Below are positions 34,421 through 44,200 of a DNA stretch of 64,000 nucleotides, in pieces. The notes beneath the pieces are model-generated. The model worked only from the letters and a program-made list of their open reading frames with translations. It made no database searches and was not told where the DNA came from. A program made the position numbers and the translations under genes. The stretch's first letter is position 1, and each line of letters starts with the position of its first letter. The DNA comes from Subdoligranulum variabile (GTDB lineage: Bacteria > Bacillota > Clostridia > Oscillospirales > Ruminococcaceae): contig QAKI01000033.1 in NCBI GenBank assembly GCA_003343905.1, positions 1 through 64,000 of the forward strand, read 5' to 3'.

Positions 34421-34552
34421 AGCCCCCGAGTAGGGGGCTGCCCGTGGTGAAAGTGTGGTTGCCAGACTTTTCAGTGCTCCCTTTAGGGAGCTACCACAGG
34501 GAGTAAGCCCTTATAGGGCCTGTTCAAACCACCCGTTCAACGGGTGGTTTTG
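34421..34552 (+). other. Structured right end of the IS, omega-RNA-like
   Basis: A run of hairpins after tnpA: AGCCCCC/GGGGGCT (34421-34439), GCTCCC/GGGAGC (34476-34491), a GCCCTTATAGGGC palindrome (34507-34519) and the end hairpin. TGTGGTTGCCAGAC (34454-34467) and CAGTGCTCC (34472-34480) are complementary to 5' UTR segments at 33905-33918 and 33924-33932. Such right ends are made into omega/reRNA in elements that carry TnpB; here TnpB is absent. Confidence 0.4.
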
Positions 34553-34559
34553 ATTAGTG

Positions 34560-35062
34560 CGGTCCGGGTGGCGTTTGCGGCGATGGGGCCGGGCGGGGGA
34601 CAGGGTGCGGCTGGATGCCCCGCAAACCCTGTTGCCGCCGTCAGCGCCCGCGGGCGGCATACATGCCGCCCCTACGATCTGACGAAATGCGTACCATAAA
34701 AATATGCCGTTTGCGGTAGTTTGTAGGGCGGGGTCTTGACCCCGCCGCGGGTGCGTCCCGGAAAGCGCGGTGCAGCCGGGAAGTAGGACCCCCTCAGTCT
34801 GCGCCTACGGCGCATCCTTGGCCGGGTTGCGGTTCGCGCATCATGCTGCGCGCCTTGGAGCGGCGCTTGCATTCTGCGACCGCTGCCTTGCCGCGCAGCG
34901 GCAACGACCGGAGCGATAAACGAAGGGCGAACCTCTGCATTTTGCCGCCGAAAAGGCGGCTATGAAGCTGGGAAAGACAGTTTGCCTTACCACATCCGCC
35001 GCAGGCGGCGCTCGACTCCGCAGCCCCTAAAGGGGAGCCTTTTCGCGTTGCGGCAAAGCAAA
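34560..35062. repeat. Palindromic repeat block (elements B, A, C with nested D)
   Basis: Gene-free. B palindrome GGGCGGCAT-AC-ATGCCGCCC at 34652-34671; A palindrome GGCGGGGTC-TT-GACCCCGCC at 34727-34746; half of element C (CCCCTCAGTCTGCG...) at about 34790; long element D at about 34818-35021 (starts TTGGCCGGGTTGCGG, ends CTCGACTCCGCAGCCCCT); other C half AAGGGGAGCC at about 35029-35038. Open frames in here are products of the repeats. Confidence 0.85.
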
Positions 35063-35065
35063 AAG

Positions 35066-35105
35066 AAAAGCCAGCCACGGCAAAGCCGGGCTGGCTTTTT
35101 CTTTT
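35066..35105. terminator. Bidirectional terminator 3' of surface protein 1
   Basis: Stem GCCAGCC...GGC-AAA-GCC...GGCTGGC flanked by A-rich and T-rich tails, 90 bp after the stop of the surface-protein gene. Nearly the same sequence recurs at 41083-41119 after the second copy. Confidence 0.7.
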
Positions 35106-35194
35106 GGGTCGCGTTTGCATCACACGCGCCACATTTGGGTCCTATTTGCGCCCAATTTGCGGCGCGTATGAGGATGTTTTATGCCGGTTTACGG

Positions 35195-38100
35195 TCAGTG
35201 CTGGGAATGATCGCCGCGGCGGATGCGCTTAAGCGCAAACACCGTCAGCAGGCCGCCCAGAGATACCACGCACAGCAGCGTCCACAGCTCGATGGGGCTG
35301 TTATCGCTGGTCTGGGGCACGGCAGAAGCCGCCGTGGCCGCAGAGGTGTCCGCAGCGTCCGTGCCGGGGTCCTGCGCGGGGGCCGTCGGCTGGCTGGAGG
35401 GGGCAGGACTGTTCGAGCTGCCCGAATCGTTGGAATCGTTCGGTTCCTCCGGGGCCGGGGACGGCGTCGGGTTCGGTGCATTCCACGTGTTGGTGAAGTT
35501 CACTTCCACCGTGTCGTTTGCCTTGATGGTCCCCTTGTCGCCGGGGGCCGTAGTGGTATAGTTACCCTGGTTGGCTTCGGTTTCGGTCACGGTATAAGTC
35601 AGACCGGCGGGCAGGTTGGTGGCAATGATGCTTTGGCCGTCTTTCAGCGTGAATTCGGCCACGCCGTTCACAAACGTCATTTCGCCGTAGTCACTATTCA
35701 CCTCTGTTGCCGGTGAACCGTCCGCGTCCGTCAGGGTCACGGTGAAGTTCCAGTCTTTGTTTTTGTCGCCCTGAGCGCCCTCCACCGTCTTGGAAACGAT
35801 CAGGCTGCCGACTTCGCCGTTCCGGGAATTGGTAAAGGCTACAGTAGCGGTTTGGCCCATGGAAATGGTGCCTGATTGATTGCTGCCGACAGTCGTAACA
35901 TACCCGTCATGGTTGGCTTCGGCTTCGGTCACTTCATAGTGAAGGTCAGCAGGCAGGTCCTTGGCGGTTTTGCTGTCGCCATCCGTCAGCGTGAAGGTGG
36001 CGACGCCGTTCTCAAACTTCATTTCACCGTATTCACCATTCACGTCTGTTGCCGGGTTGCCCTGCGCGTCCGTCAGGGTAACAGTGAAGTTCCACTCGCG
36101 GTTAGTTTCGCCTTGGTTGCCAGTCACCGTCTTGGTAACCGTCAAACTACCCACGCGCTGGTTGGTGACCTGCACCGTCACCGTGCCGGAGAACAGGCTG
36201 GTGAGGTCCCGCTTTGTCAAATCAGTCCGGTTGGCGGTGGGGTAGGTGTTGCCTTGATGGTCAGAATTGGGGCACTGCTGGACCAGCAGCTTGGACCAGC
36301 CCACATCGGTGGAAAGGGTGCGGGGCGCGGTTTCGTCTTTCGGCGCGTAATCTACGCCCTTGTCGTTGTCCTCGTCGCCCACATATTCCAGATGCAGCAC
36401 GTCGCCGCTCTCCCAGTTGGCATCCTTCCAGTTGATGGTGCCATTGTCAAAAGTCACGTTCTGGGCCAGTGCCGCGCGGATGTTGAACAGGGTGGTGTCC
36501 ACCGTGTCATCGGCGGCAAACTGCGTCATGCTTCCCACCAGATTGCCCACGCCGCGGCTTACGGTAATGCCATCGTTCGCGTTGCCCGCGTCGGCGTAAA
36601 CGCCGGTTCCATCCACGAATACGGGAATAAGGCTATCGTTTACTTTATAGCCACTGGGGGCACTGGTTTCACGAAGAAGATAATAGCCGGGTTCAAGATT
36701 CTTCTTCTCGTTCGCGCTCTCCTTGGGGAATACGCCGTACCCATCAGGCCCTGTTTCTACGGTGTCAAAAATTTCAAAGCCGTCCGGCACATCGGAAGCG
36801 GCCGCTGCGTCTACATCGCGTGCGGAGCCCGTCTGCTTGTAGAGCGTAAACTTGGCACCCTCAACAGGCTGGTTTTCATCATCCAGTTTCTGGACAAACA
36901 GCCGGTTGTAGACGTTTGCAACCTCCAAATTCATGGAAAATACGCGGTCCAACGGATAAGTAGACTCGGTTCCGTCTGCGTCAATGCGCCAGGTATTGGT
37001 ATCTTTGGCTTCGTTCAACGAATTGGCTTCGGTGTAGTAGTAAACGACGGTGTATTTGGCTTTAGCTACATCGCCGCAGATATGGTAATAGGTATTGATG
37101 TCACCGGGCAGGTTGTCGATCTCTACCTGATACGCGCCGCTGCTGGAAAGCTGGAATTCATACGGATTTGCTTGTGCGGCCGCTAGGATGCTAGGCCACT
37201 TGTTATCCGGCTGCACGTACCATCCCTCGACGGGGTCGCCGCACATGGGCAGCCAGGTATCAACACCATCGTCATTTGTCTGCTTCTGGAATACGACCGC
37301 AAACATGGTAGGATCAGACACGGAGCCTTCACCAACGAGCTTGATTTCATGTTCTGGCGGTGTATTTGTAGCATCGGCCATCAGATAGATAGAATTGCCG
37401 GTGGTAGCGGTCACCTGGGGCATGGCGTAAGCGCCCGTGCTCCACGGGTCGCGGGACAGCAGGAACACTTCGTCAGTGTTGCTGGGGTTGGTGGATTTGG
37501 AAAAATACAGGCCGATAGGCTCGCTCGCGGAACGGTATCCGTCTGGGGTGGTAACTTCTTTCAGAATCAGATTGTTGCCATCTTCGTCTTTCTTTGCCCC
37601 GTAAGTTTCGTAAAGCTCATTAAGGGTGATAGGCAGAGTCTCGCCGGCTCCGTTGTCTTTCACAAAGACAAATTTGCCCTCGGAATCCGTAGTGCCGGTG
37701 GCAATGGGGGTGGTGTTCGGGTTGGTTGCGTAATCGACAGCGGCATACAGCTCGAAAGTCGCACCCGGCACATCTTCGCCATACTGGTCGACCTTGTGCA
37801 GCGTGCTTTCCGGGATGGTGACAAGGTTGTACCTCAACTTCATATTGGAGTCGTTGTTGCCGCGCTCCAGATAGAAGAAGTCCAGTGTGTGGTAAGTATT
37901 GTTCGTAAGGGAACCGTTCCTATCATAAAAAATTTCTCCGAGGTTTCCTGCGAGGCTTTCATTGATGGTTATATTGCCCGTAACAAAGTTAATGTTGACC
38001 GAAGCCGCATCGTGGATGCCGCCCAGGTTCGCGACCAGCTTGCCGTCAATGAAGATCCAAACGTCGTCGTCGCCGGAAAATTCATAGGTGACGGGCGTTC

Positions 38101-39085
38101 TTTTATCTTGGTCTACATAGCCGCCGTTCTGCTGAATGAACCGGGTGGACATATGCACACCGAAGAAATGATTAAAGCTCGCATCCCCAGAAGAATAGGG
38201 GTTTATAATACCGTCTTGCTCGTCAACCTCGGTCACGGCATTGAACGGGAAGAATTGCCCCGGTACTGGTGCCTTAGGTGGATCTTTTTTTTCGAGGGAA
38301 TAACCGCCCGGAATGCCGTACAGGGCGAAGCTGTTCTTGGAGTCCTTATCATTCAGGTCTGCAGGGTAGAGGACGGCATAGTTTTTGGTGCTGTCATAAT
38401 AGTAATAGCCTTCGCTGTCCACCTGCAGCAGACCCTGTGCGTCGGGGTAGCTGGCCTTGCCGTTCACGTCCTTCGAGGGGTTGAACAGATAGGCGAGGGA
38501 CTCGTTGGCAGTGCGGCCACCCAGGCCGGCGCTTTGCAATTGTTCATCGGTAAGAGCCAGCACCGGGTAGCCGTCATCGCCCAATTTGTTCTGGACGATG
38601 CCGGAGTGTGTTGTTTCGTCCCCGGTCCATTCGTTCCAAGCACCATGCTTAATGTCGGAACCGAACAACAGCGCGTGCCCCGCATTGATACCCGCATCGA
38701 TGTCGTTGGCGTTGGTATCAGGGCCCTCTTGCGTCGTCTGCCAGTAGTCGAACACGTCGATGGTCGTGCCGTTGGGCGAAACGCCGTTGATAAGGTGGTT
38801 GCTCCCCTTGCCATCATTCGGGTCGCCGCTGGGCAGGCCCGCATACGTCTGCACGTCGTCCGCCGCCAGCAGCGCGGGCGCAGCGGCAGACTGCGGCGCT
38901 TCAGTCGGTTCCGGCGTCGGGGTGGGGGCCGTTTCGGGCGTGGCGGCGCTCTCCGGCGTGGCCGTCGTGCCCGGGTCCGGCGCGGTTTCCGCAAAGGCCG
39001 TGCCGCCCGGCGCGCATACGGTAAACATCATGGCCGCGGCCAGTGCTGCGGCCTGGGCCTTTTGGAACATCGTTTTGCGCAGCAT
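35195..39085 (-). CDS. Sortase-anchored fibro-slime/SpaA-repeat surface protein, copy 1
   Basis: Secreted wall protein of 1,296 residues. Signal peptide 1-32 (MLRKTMFQKAQAAALAAAMM; cleavage after AFA); Pro/Thr/Ala-rich linker (33-75); fibro-slime/PA14-like domain (about 85-415: YEFSGDDDVWIFIDGKLVA, YHTLDFFYLERG); SpaA/Cna-B-type domains near 420-520 and 730-830 (PGATFELYA, VEGAKFTLYK); two similar DUF5979-like repeats near 975-1090 and 1090-1200 (GSLTVTKTV, GSLIVSKTV). C-terminal Pro/Ser spacer, VPQTSD sorting motif near 1255, membrane helix and RRGDHSQH tail. The ATG at 39085 follows AAGGAAAGGA; the frame to 39151 would bury the signal. Likely adhesin or pilin; ligand unknown. Paralog at 41229-45095. 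Confidence 0.93.
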   Translation of the reverse strand: MLRKTMFQKAQAAALAAAMMFTVCAPGGTAFAETAPDPGTTATPESAATPETAPTPTPEPTEAPQSAAAPALLAADDVQTYAGLPSGDPNDGKGSNHLINGVSPNGTTIDVFDYWQTTQEGPDTNANDIDAGINAGHALLFGSDIKHGAWNEWTGDETTHSGIVQNKLGDDGYPVLALTDEQLQSAGLGGRTANESLAYLFNPSKDVNGKASYPDAQGLLQVDSEGYYYYDSTKNYAVLYPADLNDKDSKNSFALYGIPGGYSLEKKDPPKAPVPGQFFPFNAVTEVDEQDGIINPYSSGDASFNHFFGVHMSTRFIQQNGGYVDQDKRTPVTYEFSGDDDVWIFIDGKLVANLGGIHDAASVNINFVTGNITINESLAGNLGEIFYDRNGSLTNNTYHTLDFFYLERGNNDSNMKLRYNLVTIPESTLHKVDQYGEDVPGATFELYAAVDYATNPNTTPIATGTTDSEGKFVFVKDNGAGETLPITLNELYETYGAKKDEDGNNLILKEVTTPDGYRSASEPIGLYFSKSTNPSNTDEVFLLSRDPWSTGAYAMPQVTATTGNSIYLMADATNTPPEHEIKLVGEGSVSDPTMFAVVFQKQTNDDGVDTWLPMCGDPVEGWYVQPDNKWPSILAAAQANPYEFQLSSSGAYQVEIDNLPGDINTYYHICGDVAKAKYTVVYYYTEANSLNEAKDTNTWRIDADGTESTYPLDRVFSMNLEVANVYNRLFVQKLDDENQPVEGAKFTLYKQTGSARDVDAAAASDVPDGFEIFDTVETGPDGYGVFPKESANEKKNLEPGYYLLRETSAPSGYKVNDSLIPVFVDGTGVYADAGNANDGITVSRGVGNLVGSMTQFAADDTVDTTLFNIRAALAQNVTFDNGTINWKDANWESGDVLHLEYVGDEDNDKGVDYAPKDETAPRTLSTDVGWSKLLVQQCPNSDHQGNTYPTANRTDLTKRDLTSLFSGTVTVQVTNQRVGSLTVTKTVTGNQGETNREWNFTVTLTDAQGNPATDVNGEYGEMKFENGVATFTLTDGDSKTAKDLPADLHYEVTEAEANHDGYVTTVGSNQSGTISMGQTATVAFTNSRNGEVGSLIVSKTVEGAQGDKNKDWNFTVTLTDADGSPATEVNSDYGEMTFVNGVAEFTLKDGQSIIATNLPAGLTYTVTETEANQGNYTTTAPGDKGTIKANDTVEVNFTNTWNAPNPTPSPAPEEPNDSNDSGSSNSPAPSSQPTAPAQDPGTDAADTSAATAASAVPQTSDNSPIELWTLLCVVSLGGLLTVFALKRIRRGDHSQH

Positions 39086-39159
39086 ATTCGTTTGATTCCT
39101 TTCCTTCCAGTGTGAATGTATCGGATGCGCCGCTTCCGGCGCAGATTGCACTTGACGGT

Positions 39160-39250
39160 ATTTCTATTCCGTGCTATCGTTTATTATAAATAAGCGCGCA
39201 GGGCGGGAAAAGCAGTTGCGCAAAAATCGGCATCCTGTGCGCAAAATTTG
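39160..39250 (+). promoter_or_regulatory. Divergent promoter region with LytTR-type direct repeat (copy 1)
   Basis: TTGACG, 17 bp, TATCGT points right towards the regulator; TATAAT (39188-39183) points left towards the surface-protein gene. GCGCAAAA occurs at 39218 and again at 39239, exactly 21 bp apart, the usual spacing of LytTR-bound direct repeats. The same geometry is kept at 45226/45247 although the bases differ. Confidence 0.6.
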
Positions 39251-39273
39251 CATTTTTGGGAGGGGGAATCACG

Positions 39274-40078
39274 GTGCTGCGGATCGCTGTGTGTGACGAT
39301 GAAGAGCGGCAGCGCGGGCATCTGGCGGCGCTGCTGGCCGACTGGCTGGCTGCGCGGCCCGGTTTGTGCGGCCGGGTGGAACAGTTTGAAAGCGGCGCTG
39401 CGCTGTTGAAGTACCGGCAGGAGCGGGGCGGGTTCGACCTGTACCTGCTGGACATCGTAATGCCCGGCCCCAACGGCATAGAAACCGCGCGTCAACTGCG
39501 TGCGGCGGGGGACACGGGGCTGGTCGTTTATGTGAGCGGGTACGAGGAGTTCGCTGTGGAGAGTTACAGCGTAGGTGCGTTCTTTTATCTGCTCAAACCG
39601 GTGGAGCGGGAAAAACTGTTTGACGTGCTGGACGGTGTCGCCCGGACCCTGGCCGAACGCCAGCGCGGTGGTGGTCCAGACGGCCCAGGGGCCGCGCCGC
39701 GTGCTGGTGGAGCGCATCCGCTGTGCGGAGCGGGTGGACCGCTGCGTGCGGTACTACTGCACCGACGGCACGGTGGATTCCCAAAGCATCCGCGTGACCT
39801 TCCGGGAGGCGGTGGCCCCGCTGCTGGCCGACCGCAGTTTTTTCCTGTGCGGGGCCAGTTTTGTGCTGAACCTGCGCCATGTGACCGGCGTGCAGGGGCG
39901 CACCGCCCTGATGGACGACGGCCACGCGGTGCCGCTGCCGCGCAGCGTTGTAAAAGAATTTGAACGTAGATGGGATGAATTTTGGAATAAAATGGGGGGG
40001 GGTAAAACGGAAAATGACGACCCCGCCGCTGCGCCGGTGTGCATGAGCGAGGGCGGGGAAAACGAGAGGAAACGGTAG
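39274..40078 (+). pseudogene. LytTR response regulator, frameshifted copy
   Basis: Starts at GTG 39274 (SD GGGAGGGGG) with an intact receiver domain (RIAVCDDEE, LLDIVMPGPNG, FYLLKPVEREKLFDVL). At about 39660-39668 it lacks 8 bases present in the paralog at 45275, so the frame changes before the DNA-binding domain. The LytTR domain continues in another frame (RRVLVERIRCAERVDR, FFLCGASFVLNLRHVTGVQG) to a stop at 40078. As sequenced it gives a receiver-only product; a sequencing error is not excluded. Downstream of the break the LytTR frame is well conserved, so the break is recent. Confidence 0.8.
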
Positions 40079-40086
40079 AATGATAG

Positions 40087-40117
40087 GGCGGTAAGGGGAA
40101 CCTTACCGCCTGTTTTT
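40087..40117 (+). terminator. Terminator of the LytTR regulator copy 1
   Basis: Perfect stem GGCGGTAAGG / CCTTACCGCC, loop GGAA, then TGTTTTT. Confidence 0.85.
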
Positions 40118-41040
40118 GGGTGGGGGAATAGTGGATGTTTTTTCGTGTTGCGGCAGGCCGCAGGGGGGCCGTGGGAGGTGGCCGGGGACGCGGCTTGACG
40201 GGGGGCTGAGGGGATGTTGTAGGGCGGGGTCTTGACCCCGCCGTGGGGACATTCCGGAAAGCGCGGTGCTGCCCGGACGGTATGACCCCTCAGGCCGCTT
40301 CGCGGCCAGCTCCCCTATAAGGGGAGCCTTTTGAACGGCTGCTACTTACAAAGCCTCCCCTCACAGGGGAGGTGTCTGCCGAAGGCAGACGGAGGGGTTA
40401 GAACCTTCCTGCAATCCGGTACCTTGCGGGCAACGAAAATACGGCGGGGTCAAGACCCCGCCCTACAGTGCAATCGGAAACGGATCGCCGTCCTGCAAAG
40501 CTGCATTGCCACCATGGACGCCCGCGGGCGGCATACATGCCGCCCCTACGATCTGCCGAGATGTGTACCATAAAAATATGCCGTTTGCGGCGGCTTGTAG
40601 GGCGGGGTCTTGACCCCGCCGTGGGAACAGCCCGGAAGGTGCGGCGCTGCCGGGGGTGCAAGACCCCTCAGGCTGCTGCGCGGCCCTGGCCGGGTTGCGG
40701 TTCGCGCATCATGCTGCGCGCCTTGGCACGGCGTTTGCATTCTGCGACCGCTGCCTTGCCGCGAAGCGGCAACGACCGGAGCGATAAGCGAAGGGCGAAC
40801 TTCTGTATTAAATCGCCGAAAAGGCGATTGTGACGCCGGGAAAGACCGTTCGCCTTACCACATCCGCCGCAGGCGGCGCTCGACTCCGCAGCCCCTGAGA
40901 GGGGAGCCTTTTTGAGTGGGCAGCAACTTAAAGTAAGTCTCTAATGGGGAGCTTTTAACGGGCAGTAGAGGAAAAGCCTCCCCTCATAGGGGAGGTGTCT
41001 GCCGCAGGCAGACGGAGGGGTGGGAACTCTCCCAACATTG
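40118..41040. repeat. Palindromic repeat block between the two surface-protein units
   Basis: Gene-free. A elements at 40223-40242, 40443-40462 and 40601-40620; B element at 40526-40545; C elements of both types (CAGCTCCCCT...AGGGGAGCC near 40310; CCTCCCC...GGGGAGG + GTCTGCCGAAGGCAGAC near 40355-40400 and 40978-41025); a long D copy nested in C at about 40685-40890. The first 100 bp (40118-40215) shows no recognisable feature. Confidence 0.85.
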
Positions 41041-41082
41041 GAACTTTACAAGATAAAACCGGCACAACAAACAACAAAAACA

Positions 41083-41119
41083 AAAAACCAGCCACGGCAA
41101 AGCCGGGCTGGCTTTTCTT
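41083..41119. terminator. Bidirectional terminator 3' of surface protein 2
   Basis: Stem CCAGCC...GGC-AAA-GCC...GGCTGG with TTTTTTG on the minus strand, matching the structure at 35066-35105; 110 bp after the surface-protein stop. Confidence 0.75.
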
Positions 41120-41228
41120 TTGGGGCGTGTGGGCCGCGTGTGCGTCACACACGTCTGCATAACGCGCATTTACGTCCTATTTGCGCCCAATTTGCGGCGC
41201 GTATCAGGGGGCTTTATGCGGTTTACGG

Positions 41229-44200
41229 TCAATGCCGGGTCTCATCGCCGCGGCGGATGCGCTTGAGCGCAAACGCCGTCAGCAGGCCGCCGAGGGACAC
41301 CACGCACAGCAGCGCCCACAACTCGATGGGGCTGTCGTCGCTGGTCTGGGGCACGGCGGAAGCCGGTGCGGCCGCCGTGGGTTCCGCAGCGTCCGTGCCG
41401 GGGTCCTGCGCGGGAGCCGTCGGCTGGCCGGAGGGGGCAGGCTCGTTCGGGCTGCCCGGGTCGCCGGGGCCTTCCGGGGACGGCGTCGGCGTGGGGCCTG
41501 GCGTCGGTGTGGGCGTCGGTTCCGGCGCGTTCCGCGTGTTGAGGAACGCCACCGTTACGGTCCCATCCGCCTGAATGGCGCCCGTTGCGTTGTCCCCGGC
41601 AACAGCCGTAGTATATCCGTCCTCATTGGCTTCGGCTTCGGTCACGGTGTAGGTGAAACCGGCAGGCAGGCCCCCGGCGGTCAATTCCTCGCCGTGCGCG
41701 AGCGTAAATTCGGCCACGCCGTCCTCGAACATCATATCGCCATACGGGCCGGTCAGGCCCGCGGATGCGCCGTTGTCGCCCATCAGCGTGACAGTGAAGT
41801 GCCAGTCTTTGGCTTTGTCGCCCAGGTCGCCCTCCACCGTCTTGGAAACGGTCAGGCTGCCGCGCTCGATATTGCGGGTATTGGTAAAGGTGACCTGTGC
41901 GTTGTGGTTATGCGGGATGGTGCCCGTTTTTTCGCCCTCGGTGACGGCCGTAGTATATCCGTCCTCGTTGGCTTCGGTTTCGGTCACTTCATAGTGAAGG
42001 TCCGCGGGCAGGCCCGTGGCGGTCAATTCCTTGCCGTCCGTCAACGTGAATTCGGCCACGCCGTCTGCAAACGTCATGCCGCCATACTCGCCGGTCAGGC
42101 CCGCCGAACGGCCCTGCGCATCCGTCAGGGTCACGGTAAAGTTCCATTCACGGTCGTATTCTACGTGGTCGCCCTCCAACCGCTTGGCGACCGTCAGGCC
42201 GCCCACGCGCTGGTTGGTGACCTGCACCGTCACCGTGCCGGAGAACAGGCCGGTGAGGTCCGTGTCGCCCAGATCTTCGTAGTGGGCCCAACCAAAGGAA
42301 CCATGGTGCTTCGCATTGTTGCACTGCCGGATCAGCAGCCGGGACCAGCCGGTGTCGGTCGAAAGCGTGTCCGCGCTGTGATCTATGGGGTGGTAGTTCG
42401 AGATGTCCGTGGGTTGGGCGGCGTCGTTATAGTTCAGGTGGATGACGCTGTTGTTCACTTCGTCCCAATCAACGGCAGGGGCTTCATAGGTGAACCCGCC
42501 GCTGGCGCTGTCATATTGCACGTTGTCGGCCAGCGCCGCGCGGATGTTCAGCAGGGTGGTGTCCACCGTATCGTCGGCGGCAAACTGGATCATGCTTCCC
42601 ACCAGACGGCCCACGCCGAGACTTACGGCAATGCCGTCGTCTGCGGTGCCCGCGTCGGCGTAAACGCCGGTATGGTCCACGATCACATGGACCGGCGTAT
42701 CGTTCCGCTTATAGCCTTGGCCTTCAAGGCCCGCGGTTTCTGTGAGGTAATATTCCCCGATGGGCAGGTTCTCAAATCGGGCCGCGCCGTGCGCGTCGGT
42801 CGTTACTTTTTGGAACTCGGTAAAGTCCGGCGGCACAGCCGCGGCGTCGGCGAGGGCGGTCGGGGAGTCCGCTTTGCCCCAAAGCGTAAACTCGACGCCC
42901 GCAAGGGGATTGCCCAGATCGTCCTGCTTCTGCACAAACAACTGGTTTTTGAGGTTCCCCACATACAGATTCACAGAAAAGTCGCGGTCCAGCGCCCATA
43001 ACGTATCGTCCGCGTCGATGCGCCGGGTGTTTTCCTCCGTGGCCGCGTCCAGCGACTCGTCTTGGGTGTAATAGTACACGAAGGTGTATTCGGCTGTTGC
43101 GGGATCGCCGCAGATGTGGTAATAGTTCTCGATGTTGCCGGGCAGGTCGTCGACCTCTACCTGATAGGCGCCGCTGCTGGAAAGATAGAATTCATAGCGG
43201 TTTTCCAGCGCGGCGGTCTTGATACTCCCCCAGGAATCGTCCGGCTGCACATGCCAGCCGGTGATGGGGTCGCCCGAAATGGGCAGCCAGGTTTCGCCGT
43301 CCTTCTGCTTCTGGAAAATGACCGCGAACATGCGGGGATCTATTTCGGGCGTCTGACCTACAAGCGTGATCTCGTCGGGGAAGGTGTCGGTGTCAGATTT
43401 CCGCACCAGCTTGATTTTTTCGCGGGTGGTGGCGAACAACTGGGGGATGGCATAAGTGCCTGTGCCCCACGGGTCCTTGGACAGAAGGAACACTTCCGAG
43501 GGGTTCTTTTGGGCCTTCACGAAATACAGGCCGATGGCCTGGGCAGAGCGGTACCCGGTGGGGGTGCCCGTTTCTACCAGGACCAGATTGTTGCCGTGGC
43601 TATCCTGATGCCCCTCCCCGCCGTAGTCCTGATACAGTTCGTCGATGGTGATGGGGAAAATTTCGCCGTTCTCCTCACGGGTAAAGACAAATTCGCCGTT
43701 CCGATTCGTGGTGCCGGTGGTGATGGGGGCGGCGTTGTCGCCCTGCTGTTCATACGCCCTGGCACTGTACAGCGCAAATTCCGCGCCGGGCACCGGCCTG
43801 CTGTACTGGTCGACCTTGCGCAGCGTGCTTTCCGGGATGGTGACAAGGTTGTATTTGAGCTGCATATTGGAGTCGCCGTGGCCGCGTTCCAGATAGAAAA
43901 AGTCCAGCGTATGGTAAGTATTGTCCGGGAAGGTGTCGCCTGCAAGGCCCAGTTCGTCTTTGAGGCTTGTGTACTCCACGAGGGGCCTGTCGTTGTCATT
44001 GGCGTCGACTTTGTCCCTGTTGATGATGATCTCGCCCGTAGAAAAGTCGATTTCTACCGAAGCGGCACTGTGGATGCCGCCCAGGTCCGCGACCAGTTTG
44101 CCGTCGATGAAGATCCAAACGTCATCGTCGCCGGAAAATTCGTAGGTGACGGCGTTTTCCCTCTTCTCGTCCGTGTGGCCGCCGTACCGCTGGATGAAGC

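Larger units (their letters stand above)
33830..34556 (+). mobile_element. IS200/IS605-family insertion sequence, tnpA only
   Basis: AT-rich element between the AraC terminator and a repeat block. The left end has a subterminal hairpin with arms ACCCCC / GGGGGT (about 33831-33851); the right end has a perfect 12-bp hairpin AAACCACCCGTT / AACGGGTGGTTT (34526-34550). It encodes one HUH transposase, has no terminal inverted repeats and no visible target duplication, as expected of this family. Exact ends are estimates. No TnpB gene is present. Confidence 0.85.

Noticed and set aside
34560..35062. CRISPR-like array
   Set aside because: The repeats are palindromic elements of different types at irregular spacing, without uniform spacers or cas genes.
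39655..39675. Programmed frameshift in the LytTR gene
   Set aside because: No slippery heptamer with a downstream structure stands out; the paralog shows that 8 bases are simply missing.
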